A stretch of DNA of 64,000 nt, taken from Clostridiaceae bacterium Marseille-Q4145. Lineage in GTDB: Bacteria; Bacillota; Clostridia; Lachnospirales; Lachnospiraceae. Under the pieces are notes generated by a model. That model ran no database searches, had not been told where the DNA came from, and saw only the letters and a list, made by a program, of their open reading frames with translations. A program made the translations under genes and the position numbers. Of this stretch, positions 8,967-16,555 are shown piece after piece (position 1 is the stretch's first letter; every line of letters starts with the position of its first letter). The DNA is taken from positions 1,123,306-1,187,305 of the forward strand of contig JAGTTP010000002.1 of assembly GCA_018223365.1 (NCBI GenBank), in the 5' to 3' direction.

Positions 8967-11900
8967 GCCGCCCGTTTTTTTCTGTGAACCAGCCTAAAAA
9001 AACATTTCCTGTTTTTGTTGCAGTTGGCAGAGAATCAAAAGCTATTCCTATATACCCAAATTTTTTGCTTTCTGATGATTTTCCGCCTAGTGCATCGAAT
9101 TTGATGTCGAAGTATTTTACATAGGTATCTGCCATAGTTGTGCCATCGTAGGTAGACTGAAGTTTAGTATCTGTATAATCTTTGCCTTGTTTTAATCCTC
9201 GCCAGGTAGAAGATGTAGGAAGCGCACCTGTTTTAAATGTAAAATTTTGTCCTAATGTAAAAGTACTTACACCAAAGAACATGGAATCCATACTCGTTAC
9301 CGCTTGGGTATTAAAAGACTTCAAGTCCAGGCTTGTTAACGAACTACAGTTATAAAACATGTAATCCATATCCGTTACCGCTGAGGTATTAAACGAACTT
9401 ACGTCCAGGCTTGTTAACGAACTACATCCAGGAAACATGCGTGCCATATTCGTTACCGCTGAGGTATTAAAAGACCTCAAGTCCAGGCTTGTTAACGAAC
9501 TACAGTCCCAAAACATGGAATCCATATTCGTTACCGCTTGGGTATTAAACGAACTTACGTCCAGGCTTGTTAACGAACTACAGCGTTCAAACATGGAATC
9601 CATATCCGTTACCGCTGAGGTATCGAATGAGCTTGAGCTTACGTCCAGGCTTGTTAACGAACGACATCCAGAAAACATGCATGCCATATTCGTTACCGCT
9701 TTGGTATCAAACGAGCTTACGTCCAGGCTTGTTAACGAACGACACTCATAAAACATCTGAACCATTCTCCTTACCGCTGAGGTATTAAACGAACTTAAAT
9801 CCAAGCTTTTTAAAGCCCCACATCTACAAAACATGTAATCCATATCCGTTACCGCTGAGGTATCGAATGAACTTACGTTCAGGCTTGTTAACGAACTACA
9901 CTCATAAAACATGGAATCCATACTCGTTATCGCTGAGGTATTAAAAGACCTCAAGTCCAGGCTTGTTAACGAACTACACTGAAAAAACATCTTATCCATA
10001 CTCGTTACCGCTGAGGTATGGAATGAGCTTACGTTCAGGCTTGTCAACGAAGTACAGTAACGAAACATCTCATCCATACTCGTTACCGCTGAGGTATTGA
10101 ATGAACTTAAATCCAAGCTCGTCAACGAACTACAGCCAGGAAACATCTCATCCATATTCTTTACCGCTGAGGTATTGAATGAACTTAAATCCAAGCTCGT
10201 CAACGAACTACAGGCATAAAACATCTGAACCATACTCGTTACCGCTGAGGTATCGAATGAGCTTACGTCCAGGCTTGTCAACGAAGTACAGCCATAAAAC
10301 ATCTCATCCATACTCGTTACCGCTGAGGTATGGAATGAACTTAAATCCAGGCTTGTCAACGAATCACACTGATAAAACATGGAATCCATATTCGTTACCG
10401 CTGAGGTATCAAACGAACTTACATCCAAGCTTTTTAAAGCCCAACATCCACTAAACATGGAATCCATATTCGTTACCGCTGAGGTATCCAAATTTTTAAA
10501 ATCTACATCCGTCAAATATCTGCACGTAGAAAACCAATACGCTGTAGAAACCGGCTTTATAACATCTTTAAAAGATACCGCTTTGATAGATGTCCTATTT
10601 TCATACCATGGCGCGTAACCGCTAGGGTAACCTGTATATGTCTCTGTCTCAAACCCTGTATACGTCTTTAACACTTTTCCCTTGCTTGCATCCGGTGTAC
10701 TTCCACGCTGGAATACCAGTTCTCCGCTTTCGTAAAGGATGGCATAGGCATCCGTATCTGCAAGTGGTGAAATTTCTGGATCCGTCAAAGCAGCGGGTTC
10801 TGCAAATACAAAGTTTCCAAGTTTTTCTGCATCAAAAGCAACATATGAAGAGTCTTCTGCAATCTCAAATTGAATTTCTTCCCATGTTTGATCTTCTTTT
10901 TGATGATACAACACAGAGTCTTCCAAAACAGAAGCGTCTGTAAAGATTTTGACAGATACCTTCCCGGCATCCTTTTCGTTCCCATCTTCATCAAGGACAT
11001 TAACTTCTATTGCAAGAGGTATATCTAAATTTACGGTATATCCCTCGTTTTGCTCTTCGAGTGATTTTTTTAAATTCTCGACTACATCCTCATATGCATT
11101 GTCCTTCAACAAATTAATGGCAGCTGTTAATCCAAGATCAAAATCACTTTCTTTTGTTAATTCTACAGAAAGCTGATCTGCTGTATTTTCGAAAGATAAC
11201 ACATTTGTTGTCTGCTTTTCTTCTGCCTGCGTTTCTTCCGTTTCAGTAAGGTCAGCTTTTGCAAATACAAAATTTCCAAGTTTTTCTGCATCAAAAGCAA
11301 CATATGAAGAGTCTTCTGCAATCTCAAACTGAATTTCTTCCCATGTTTGATCTTCTTTTTGATGATACAACGCAGAGTCTTCTAAAGCAGAAGCATCTGT
11401 AAAGATTTTGGCAGATACCTTTCCGGCATCCTTTTTATTCCCATCTTCATCAAGGACATTCACTTCTGTTGCAAGGGGCGTATCTAAATTTACGGTATAT
11501 CCCTCGTTTTGCTCTTCGAGTGATTTTTTTAAATTCTCGACTACATCCTCATATGCATTGTCCTTCAACAAATTAATGGCAGCTGTTAATCCAAGATCAA
11601 AATCACTTTCTTTTGTTAATTCTACAGAAAGCTGATCTGCTGTATTTTCGAAAGATAACACATTTGTTGTCTGCTTTTCTTCTGTCTGTGTTGTAGCTTC
11701 CTCTGAGACAGACTCCACATTAGGATCTGTCTGTGTTGTAGCTTCCTCTGAGACAGACTCTACATTAGGATCTGCCTGCGTTGTAGCTTCCTCTGAGACA
11801 GACTCCACATTAGGATCTGCCTGTGTTGTAGCTTCCTCTGAGACAGACTCCACATTAGGATCTGCCTGTGTTGCAGCTTCCTCTGAGACAGACTCCACAT

Positions 11901-12054
11901 TAGAATCTGCCTGCGTTGTAGCTTCCTCTGAGACAGACTCCACATTAGAATCTGCCTGCGTTGCCATTGCATTTACAGGTTGAATACAGCTAACTACCAT
12001 AAGGAGAGACAATGCTAAAGACAATACACTTGTGAATTTCTTTTTTCTTCTCAT
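8896..12054 (-). CDS. Giant surface adhesin, N-terminal part (signal peptide, BspA/DUF285 repeats)
   Basis: The start ATG follows directly on the stop of the upstream pilin gene, with AGGAGG 8 bases before it. In order: RRKKK-hydrophobic signal peptide ending near CIQPVNAMA; six 15-residue acidic repeats (QADSNVESVSEEA); two nearly identical ~153-residue modules; a linker; 16 DUF285/BspA-type 24-residue repeats (MDSMFxxCxSLTSLDxSSF); and the start of an InlB B-repeat (GNVFLGWFTEK). After that the frame runs into about 20 unrelated codons and stops. It is the 5' part of one gene with 3276-8966. DUF285 repeats are known from Mycoplasma lipoproteins and BspA-like adhesins. Ligand unknown. Confidence 0.88.
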   Translation of the reverse strand: MRRKKKFTSVLSLALSLLMVVSCIQPVNAMATQADSNVESVSEEATTQADSNVESVSEEAATQADPNVESVSEEATTQADPNVESVSEEATTQADPNVESVSEEATTQTDPNVESVSEEATTQTEEKQTTNVLSFENTADQLSVELTKESDFDLGLTAAINLLKDNAYEDVVENLKKSLEEQNEGYTVNLDTPLATEVNVLDEDGNKKDAGKVSAKIFTDASALEDSALYHQKEDQTWEEIQFEIAEDSSYVAFDAEKLGNFVFAKADLTETEETQAEEKQTTNVLSFENTADQLSVELTKESDFDLGLTAAINLLKDNAYEDVVENLKKSLEEQNEGYTVNLDIPLAIEVNVLDEDGNEKDAGKVSVKIFTDASVLEDSVLYHQKEDQTWEEIQFEIAEDSSYVAFDAEKLGNFVFAEPAALTDPEISPLADTDAYAILYESGELVFQRGSTPDASKGKVLKTYTGFETETYTGYPSGYAPWYENRTSIKAVSFKDVIKPVSTAYWFSTCRYLTDVDFKNLDTSAVTNMDSMFSGCWALKSLDVSSFDTSAVTNMDSMFYQCDSLTSLDLSSFHTSAVTSMDEMFYGCTSLTSLDVSSFDTSAVTSMVQMFYACSSLTSLDLSSFNTSAVKNMDEMFPGCSSLTSLDLSSFNTSAVTSMDEMFRYCTSLTSLNVSSFHTSAVTSMDKMFFQCSSLTSLDLRSFNTSAITSMDSMFYECSSLTSLNVSSFDTSAVTDMDYMFCRCGALKSLDLSSFNTSAVRRMVQMFYECRSLTSLDVSSFDTKAVTNMACMFSGCRSLTSLDVSSSSFDTSAVTDMDSMFERCSSLTSLDVSSFNTQAVTNMDSMFWDCSSLTSLDLRSFNTSAVTNMARMFPGCSSLTSLDVSSFNTSAVTDMDYMFYNCSSLTSLDLKSFNTQAVTSMDSMFFGVSTFTLGQNFTFKTGALPTSSTWRGLKQGKDYTDTKLQSTYDGTTMADTYVKYFDIKFDALGGKSSESKKFGYIGIAFDSLPTATKTGNVFLGWFTEKNGRRGIEGRRADHTKYLLCSVSQLHL
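8975..8981 (-). other. A7 homopolymer, candidate frameshift site in the adhesin gene
   Basis: On the coding strand the sequence reads ACAG, seven A in a row, then CGGGCGGCGTGG. With six A the frame reads FTEKTGGVELKAGE and joins the two long ORFs exactly across an InlB repeat. With seven A it terminates early. A gained G in the following GGG would have the same effect. Confidence 0.75.
9270..10510 (-). repeat. 16 tandem 72-bp units encoding DUF285 repeats
   Basis: Sixteen units of 24 codons, each with a MF box, one or two Cys (MFxxC) and SLTSLD/N. Bases are nearly identical from unit to unit (CCAGGCTTGTTAACGAAC recurs on the plus strand). One unit carries a 6-bp insertion giving SSSS. This homogeneity suggests recent expansion or gene conversion. 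Confidence 0.9.
10770..11680 (-). repeat. Tandem duplication of a ~459-bp module in the adhesin
   Basis: Two consecutive copies encode the same ~153 residues, from EEKQTTNVLSFENTADQL to GNFVFA, differing at only a handful of codons (for example ATE/AIE, SAKI/SVKI). This is a recent internal duplication. Confidence 0.9.
11690..11965 (-). repeat. Six 45-bp units encoding acidic 15-residue repeats
   Basis: Six copies of a unit encoding TQADxNVESVSEEAT, with A/T and S/P variants, follow the signal peptide. They are likely an extended stalk and prone to copy-number change. Confidence 0.9.
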
Positions 12055-12705
12055 CTATCTGTCCTCCTTTTTCTTCCTTTTTAAAATCATAATTCCCATC
12101 AACGTTGCGCTGAGCCCTAAAGTCACAATCCAAAAAGCAGTATTAGACGTGTCTCCTGTTTTGACATTTCCAGTTGTTTTAATTGTGTCCGTTTCGACAT
12201 TTCCAGTTGTTTTAATTGCGTCCGTTTCGACATTTCCAGTTGTTTTAATTGCGTCCAATTCTTTGGTGTTTACAAAACTGGCCGATTGTTTCTTCCCGTT
12301 ACTACCATTTAGATAAATGATTGGCTCTGCTGACATCTCTCCGTCTTCATCTTCTGTTACGTAAACATCGACGTTATAAACAGTTTCGTCATAAGTTGTT
12401 TTTTTATCCGTTCCTTTTTCCTGCGATATTGTGTAGTGATAAGTTCCCGGATAAGTGTAAAGGACGGAGAAACTGCCCGTTTCTCCATCCCTCAGACTTA
12501 AGTTGTCAGTCGCCAGTGTCTGAAACTCTGAGGTTTCAGCTTTCAGATGATAGGAAAAAGATTCTTTTGTGTTTTTCCCAGTACTTGATACCGGGATTTT
12601 TGCTTCGACTGTTTTTTCCGCAGCACATACCGGAATGGTGCTGAAAAGCATCAGCATTGCAACCAGACAAGTAAAGACGCAAATTTTCTTTCCAGTCTTA
12701 CTCAT
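12055..12705 (-). CDS. Small FctA-domain minor pilin
   Basis: 216 residues: signal peptide ending VCAA; one FctA/Spy0128-type domain recognised by FSVLYTYPGTYHYTIS and YNVDVYVTEDEDG; three short repeats of KTTGNVET; then KTGDTSN, a hydrophobic helix and KRKKKEDR, a cell-wall sorting signal. It sits between the major pilin and the adhesin, as FctB-like minor pilins do in streptococcal FCT loci. The usual Glu of the PGxYxYxIxE motif is Gln (YTISQ), so the intramolecular isopeptide may be absent or formed differently. Probably a cell-wall anchor or base pilin (inference). Confidence 0.8.
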   Translation of the reverse strand: MSKTGKKICVFTCLVAMLMLFSTIPVCAAEKTVEAKIPVSSTGKNTKESFSYHLKAETSEFQTLATDNLSLRDGETGSFSVLYTYPGTYHYTISQEKGTDKKTTYDETVYNVDVYVTEDEDGEMSAEPIIYLNGSNGKKQSASFVNTKELDAIKTTGNVETDAIKTTGNVETDTIKTTGNVKTGDTSNTAFWIVTLGLSATLMGIMILKRKKKEDR

Positions 12706-12746
12706 AAATCTCCCTTCCTTTTCTAAATATCAGCTAAAAACATATT

Positions 12747-13976
12747 TTATTCTTCTTCTGATGATTTTCTCTTTTTCATAACCATTGTTACAACACCGGC
12801 TCCGCCAAGTAATGTTACAGCTGCAAATGGAGCGACTGCCATGATAACACCGGTTGGGATCACACCCTCTCTTGTGTTTAAGTAAGAAGTTTTAAGGTCT
12901 GTTGATACAACTGTTCCATTTGTTGCATCTGTGTAGTCAGTAACTGCTGCTGCTGTTGACTTATAGTCTTCTGCATTCTCTGTAACTGTGTATGCAGAGT
13001 CTTTTGCAATACCCTGAATCTTAATTTCCTGACCGTGTGCCAGGTAGAACTTCTGAGTAACTGTTCCATCTGCACCAACTGTTAATGTTGCAGGGTTTGT
13101 CTTGTTTGCATTGGCTGTAATTGTAGCTGCATTTGACTGTGTTGTTGCTTCTGCTTTTGTAAGGTCTACATCATAGACTGTTCCAGGAACGGCACCAGTG
13201 ATGTTTACTGTAAACTCGAAGTATTTGTTTCTTGATGCCTGGTTACCGGATACTTCTTTTTTGATTGAAAGGTCTGATGTATCATAGCTGTTTGTGAATC
13301 CCTGAGATTTTGTTGCTACATAAGCACCTGTACTTCCGTTGTTTTCTCCAAGTGATACATCCGGAGCATCATTTGCGTTTGAGTGAAGCACGTAACCTGC
13401 GATTGTCAATTTGTATCCTGTGCCGTCAGAAGCATCGTTTACATATACGTCTACAACACGGGTTGCATCTGCGTCGTTTGTTACACCCTGATTGGTTCCG
13501 CTCTCTGTTACGATGTAACGGTAGATACCTGGCTCTGTGAATTGACATGCAGAGAAATCAAGTGTTGCTGTCTTCTTTGCATATTTTTCTGTTGTGTTGT
13601 CATAGTCTTTTACTAATACGTTTACATCGTTCATTGTCGCATCGCCCTGACTGTATGTGATTGTATTTGCTGTAGCCGAACCAACACCAGTCATTGTTAC
13701 CTTATCTGCGTCAACACCTGCTAAAACTGCAAATTTCTTTCCCGCTACATCGTAAGCTTTTGCTGTACCTGCTGTTACGGCATAAGTGAAGGATGCGTTT
13801 GGTACTTCTGCCTGTGCGTCCATGACAAGATACTTGTCAAATGTTGTTGTTTTTGTTCCACCGATCGTTGCATCATAATTTCCTGCTGCAAGTGCCGGCA
13901 TTCCCATAGACATCGTTAATGCTGATGCAAGGACTACAGCTCCAATAGATTTTTTTGTCATGTTTTTCTTTTTCAT
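12747..13976 (-). CDS. FctA-type major pilin with IPTG sorting motif
   Basis: 409 residues: signal peptide ending PALAA; N-terminal FctA domain (TTTFDKYLVM, then GIYRYIVTESG, then VDVYVNDASDG); C-terminal FctA-type domain (DLSIKKEVSGN, YTVTENAED); and the sorting signal VIPTG followed by a hydrophobic helix and KKRKSSEEE. AAAGGAG precedes the ATG. The two-domain plan matches Spy0128, the isopeptide-stabilised shaft pilin of Streptococcus pyogenes. It is probably polymerised by the class B sortase encoded immediately upstream. IPTG rather than LPXTG is common among Lachnospiraceae surface proteins. Confidence 0.88.
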   Translation of the reverse strand: MKKKNMTKKSIGAVVLASALTMSMGMPALAAGNYDATIGGTKTTTFDKYLVMDAQAEVPNASFTYAVTAGTAKAYDVAGKKFAVLAGVDADKVTMTGVGSATANTITYSQGDATMNDVNVLVKDYDNTTEKYAKKTATLDFSACQFTEPGIYRYIVTESGTNQGVTNDADATRVVDVYVNDASDGTGYKLTIAGYVLHSNANDAPDVSLGENNGSTGAYVATKSQGFTNSYDTSDLSIKKEVSGNQASRNKYFEFTVNITGAVPGTVYDVDLTKAEATTQSNAATITANANKTNPATLTVGADGTVTQKFYLAHGQEIKIQGIAKDSAYTVTENAEDYKSTAAAVTDYTDATNGTVVSTDLKTSYLNTREGVIPTGVIMAVAPFAAVTLLGGAGVVTMVMKKRKSSEEE

Positions 13977-14031
13977 AGTGTTTTCTCCTTTACTTGAAAT
14001 TTATTAAAGTTTTTATCCTAAAGATTGCTCT

Positions 14032-14748
14032 TTAATTCAATGTAAGATACCCAAAAACCAGAGTGCGCTCTACTGTATCCGGGTATTTGCAGGTTGATAA
14101 TGCGATAATCCTATCATTTTCCTGCCTTTTCACACTCTCGTCAAAATAGAGTGCGTTCTGTTTTATGTAGTTATACACGGTGTCTGCATCGACAAATGTC
14201 GGTGCAAATATGATTTCGTTCGTTGCTTCGGACTCTCCGACTGCAAAAAGCGTCAGCTCGTATGGCACGTCATCGATATAGATAGTTCCTTTGTTGTGCT
14301 TTTCCAAATATCCTTTTTTTAGATAATGGTCTAACGCACCGAACATCAAATCACTTTCCATGTGATGTCCGTAGATTAAGGAATAATCATCTGTAAAATC
14401 ACTGTTATTTCTGCTGTCTAAAAAGATGCTTCCTGACAACGAGTAATCCCCAAACGGATCTTTGTTCAAATACTCGTTATTGTCTTCTCCCTGCATGATT
14501 GGATAATCAATTTTCGTATCATCTATCGTGAGCCATCCAACCATGTTTCCTTTTATTGGCTTATCTGGGGCTATTCCTTCATAACCGGGCTTGTATTTCA
14601 AGATGCTTGTATCGTTTGCTGCCTGGTAAACCAGGAAACTATCATACATAGCATACAGCCCAATCAGAAACAGAAACAGAAAAATGAAAAACAATATCTT
14701 ATCCGTAATTGAATCGAGGCACCGAATTGTCTTTTTTAATGTTTCCAT
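14032..14748 (-). CDS. Class B-type sortase (pilin polymerase)
   Basis: 238 residues: N-terminal membrane anchor (residues ~18-38), then a sortase fold with NMVGWLTIDDTKIDYPIMQG, catalytic His in YGHHM, catalytic Cys in ALSTCKYP and catalytic Arg in TVERTLVFG. Length, TxDDTKIDYPI and the spacing of the triad indicate class B rather than class C. In S. pyogenes FCT loci a class B-like sortase (SrtC2) polymerises FctA; the neighbouring SipA-like and FctA-like genes support the same role here. The start is 3 bases after the preceding stop, so it is coupled to the SipA-like gene. Confidence 0.88.
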   Translation of the reverse strand: METLKKTIRCLDSITDKILFFIFLFLFLIGLYAMYDSFLVYQAANDTSILKYKPGYEGIAPDKPIKGNMVGWLTIDDTKIDYPIMQGEDNNEYLNKDPFGDYSLSGSIFLDSRNNSDFTDDYSLIYGHHMESDLMFGALDHYLKKGYLEKHNKGTIYIDDVPYELTLFAVGESEATNEIIFAPTFVDADTVYNYIKQNALYFDESVKRQENDRIIALSTCKYPDTVERTLVFGYLTLN

Positions 14749-14751
14749 TCT

Positions 14752-15255
14752 TTAAAAGCCCCTTCTTCTTAGCAGGTACAGTAATTTTCCTTTTACATTC
14801 TTCTTTTTTACCGGTCCGTATTCTCTACTATCTGCCGTATCATTTCTAAAGTCGTTTAGAATGAAGTATTCATCTGCTTCTAATGTAACCGGATAAGAAA
14901 TAGAATGTTTTTCAGACATGTAGGTCTCATAAGGAATTTCATCATATGCGGCGGCTCCATCCACTTCATAGCCTCCGTCCTTAAAAAATTCTACAGTCTG
15001 GCCTCCAACTGCAATGATTCTTCCTACCGTCACCTGACCAGTTTCGTCCGTGTATAGCACGACGTCATTGGTATAACAATCTGCCAGTCTATAAAAGATC
15101 CCCAGATCTCCATCTCGAACCGATGGAAACATACGGTTTCCTTCCATACGGTGCAGGTTAACAACCAATGTCAGCACAACTGCAAAAATACCGGCAATCA
15201 CAGCAATTTTTAAGAGATAGCAAAAAACAAACCTGTACTTAAAATTCTTCTTCAA
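14752..15255 (-). CDS. SipA-like, catalytically inactive signal peptidase I homologue (pilus assembly factor)
   Basis: 167 residues from a TTG start at 15255, chosen because AAAGGA precedes it; the open frame upstream belongs to other sequence. One membrane helix (~16-34) is followed by a signal peptidase I (S26) fold: MEGNRMFPSVRDGDLG aligns with the GxSMxPT box and VTVGRIIAVGGQTVE with the KRxxxxPGD box. The nucleophile Ser is replaced by Arg41 and the general-base Lys by Gly78. In S. pyogenes the FCT protein SipA likewise lacks both residues and is needed for pilus polymerisation. Non-enzymatic pilus chaperone is therefore the best call. Confidence 0.8.
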   Translation of the reverse strand: MKKNFKYRFVFCYLLKIAVIAGIFAVVLTLVVNLHRMEGNRMFPSVRDGDLGIFYRLADCYTNDVVLYTDETGQVTVGRIIAVGGQTVEFFKDGGYEVDGAAAYDEIPYETYMSEKHSISYPVTLEADEYFILNDFRNDTADSREYGPVKKKNVKGKLLYLLRRRGF

Positions 15256-15441
15256 AATTTCATTTCCTTTCTTTTGCAGCACAAAACGGAAAATTCGAAA
15301 ACACGTTGGGAAAAGCAGCAGTTTGCCATCATACAGTGCATCCACTTTGATAATTGAAATTTCTTGTGCAGACACCACCATTGTCTGAAATAATATAGAA
15401 GAAGCCAAGACCCAAGCAATTCCTCTTTTTCAGATTTTATA
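15256..15441 (-). pseudogene. Remnant of a secreted-protein N-terminus fused upstream of the SipA-like gene
   Basis: The same frame as the SipA-like gene is open back to 15441 and encodes KKRGIAWVLASSILFQTMVV then SAQEISIIKVDALYDGK, a textbook signal peptide and mature start. No ATG, GTG or TTG is placed for it (a CTG stands where the start would be). It is probably the leftover beginning of another pilus or adhesin gene joined by deletion. Confidence 0.5.
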
Positions 15442-15478
15442 CCGAAATAATTGTTTGATACTCCTGTTCTTCACTATC

Positions 15479-15778
15479 TTATTTCTCCTCTTCTTGTTCC
15501 AACATTTTTTCTAACGAAATACTTAAAAATTGCTGTTCTAACCTTTTCTGAACCTTTTCATAGTATCGACGCACCGCACAATAATTTACAGCATTTCTAT
15601 TTGCCCCTAAATCAGCAGAAATATATTCTGCTTTTTTCAATTTTAAAAGTACTTTTTCTAGATATCCTTTTGGAATGCCCATTTTATTTGATATCTCTGT
15701 AGCTGATGCACGCTTTTTGCACTGTCCAAGATATAAAACTACTCTGATTGCATAATCTGTTGTCACATTAAGCTGCAT
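15479..15778 (-). CDS. Rrf2-family transcriptional regulator with internal deletion
   Basis: 99 residues against the usual ~140-150. The N-terminus MQLNVTTDYAIRVVLYLGQC and EISNKMGIPKGYLEKVLLKL is a complete Rrf2 helix-turn-helix. The protein then jumps after DLGANRN to the family's C-terminal helix CAVRRYYEKVQKRLEQQFL. The wing with the RGxxGGY motif and most of the linker (about 40 residues) are missing, in frame. A single Cys is kept. It stands at the head of the pilus operon with a palindromic site in its leader, so it may still be a dimeric regulator of pilus genes, or an inactive relic. Confidence 0.75.
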   Translation of the reverse strand: MQLNVTTDYAIRVVLYLGQCKKRASATEISNKMGIPKGYLEKVLLKLKKAEYISADLGANRNAVNYCAVRRYYEKVQKRLEQQFLSISLEKMLEQEEEK

Positions 15779-15797
15779 ATTCTCCCTCTTAAAGAAA

Positions 15798-15832
15798 TAA
15801 AAAAGCAGCCTTCATAAAACGAATGCCGCTAC
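15798..15832 (-). terminator. Leader terminator (attenuator) upstream of the Rrf2 gene
   Basis: On the minus strand AGCGGCATTC and GAAGGCTGCT form a 10-position stem with one mismatch and one G-U pair, followed by T7. It lies between the upstream promoter and the Rrf2 start, so transcription must read through it to reach the pilus genes. Confidence 0.7.
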
Positions 15833-15864
15833 CATTATTTCTCTTATAAATTCTAATATAACAC

Positions 15865-15879
15865 ATACCTAAGAGGTAT
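15865..15879. promoter_or_regulatory. ATACCT-AAG-AGGTAT palindrome, candidate Rrf2 operator
   Basis: A perfect 6+6 inverted repeat with 3-base spacer lies in the leader about 90 bases before the Rrf2 start, close to a TATATT box. Rrf2-family proteins bind such dyads; binding here is inferred. Confidence 0.5.
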
Positions 15880-15969
15880 CATTTCCACTTAAATGAGAAA
15901 TCCAACACTCAAGGTGTAGGCATAAAAACACTAATCGCGAAATTCTATTAATACCTTTTTTTAATATAA

Positions 15970-15999
15970 ATTATACCCCTCCCCCGAAAATTTTGTCAA
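15970..15999 (-). promoter_or_regulatory. Strong promoter reading into the pilus operon
   Basis: The minus strand carries consensus TTGACA (15999-15994) and TATAAT (15975-15970), 18 bases apart, with about 190 bases of untranslated leader before the Rrf2 gene. Confidence 0.75.
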
Positions 16000-16046
16000 G
16001 TTTTTTAAATTTTTATGAGAAAATTTCAGAAATTTGTACATAGCTT

Positions 16047-16178
16047 TTACAGCTTCTTAAGCGTCCGTAAAGCATCATCAAGAATACTGGAAAAACTTGC
16101 AGCCTTAGCAATATATTCAGTTTCTTCTCCTTCGCTATATCTTACAAATTTTGTATTACCATTCTTCTTAAAATTCAT
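16047..16178 (-). CDS. 43-residue small protein, partner of the gene at 16191
   Basis: A short frame starting MNFKKNGNTKFVRYSEGEE and ending DDALRTLKKL. AAGGAAT lies 6 bases before the ATG, and the gene starts 12 bases after the stop of the upstream small gene. It is basic at the start and amphipathic at the end. The pair looks like a two-gene antitoxin-type cassette with its own promoter and operator, but neither partner has a recognised toxin fold. Confidence 0.55.
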   Translation of the reverse strand: MNFKKNGNTKFVRYSEGEETEYIAKAASFSSILDDALRTLKKL

Positions 16179-16190
16179 CTCTTATTCCTT

Positions 16191-16430
16191 TTAAAAATCT
16201 GACAGGTCAATAACCGGAGAAACATCGCCTTTCTTAAAGTTACTTACTGCACGATCCATATCTGCCAGAGTTCTGGCTGAAATGCTCTCTGGCACTGCCA
16301 GTTCCCGAGGTTCCAGAATAATGCAGCCATTTCCGTATTCTTTTACATTATAATACTGATAAGCAGCTCCTCTGAGCGTAATTCTTTTTTTGTTATCCAG
16401 ATGGGCAACATAATCTTTCATCGCTTCCAT
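16191..16430 (-). CDS. Small antitoxin-like protein
   Basis: 79 residues beginning MEAMKDYVAHLDNKKRITLR and ending GDVSPVIDLSDF. The ATG at 16430 is chosen because AGGAGG lies 8 bases upstream. A beta-rich start (HLDNKKRITLRG...CIILEP) resembles AbrB/SpoVT-like or Phd-like antitoxins, and a dyad operator sits just upstream of the gene. Function not proven; a swapped-hairpin AbrB-type DNA-binding antitoxin is my best guess. Confidence 0.55.
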   Translation of the reverse strand: MEAMKDYVAHLDNKKRITLRGAAYQYYNVKEYGNGCIILEPRELAVPESISARTLADMDRAVSNFKKGDVSPVIDLSDF

Positions 16431-16458
16431 TATCAACACCTCCTACGCAAGCATTTGT

Positions 16459-16512
16459 GTGGGAAATCCCACCTCTTGTTATTATAATACGCTTTTCTAT
16501 ATTTTCTGTCAA
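16459..16512 (-). promoter_or_regulatory. Promoter and dyad operator of the small antitoxin-like gene
   Basis: The minus strand has TTGACA (16512-16507), 17 bases, TATTAT (16489-16484), then an inverted repeat GTGGGA-TT-TCCCAC (16459-16472) between the promoter and the ribosome site. The arrangement suggests autorepression. Confidence 0.65.
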
Positions 16513-16555
16513 TCCAATTCTGTTTATTCCTGTATACTTCAGAATATTCATGCCC

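Noticed and set aside
9270..10510. Regular 72-bp repeats that could look like a CRISPR array or tandem regulatory array
   Set aside because: They lie entirely inside one open frame, are contiguous without unique spacers, and encode the DUF285 MFxxC repeat.
14752..15255. Functional signal peptidase I
   Set aside because: Both catalytic residues are replaced (Arg for Ser, Gly for Lys) in otherwise recognisable boxes, and the operon is of pilus type.
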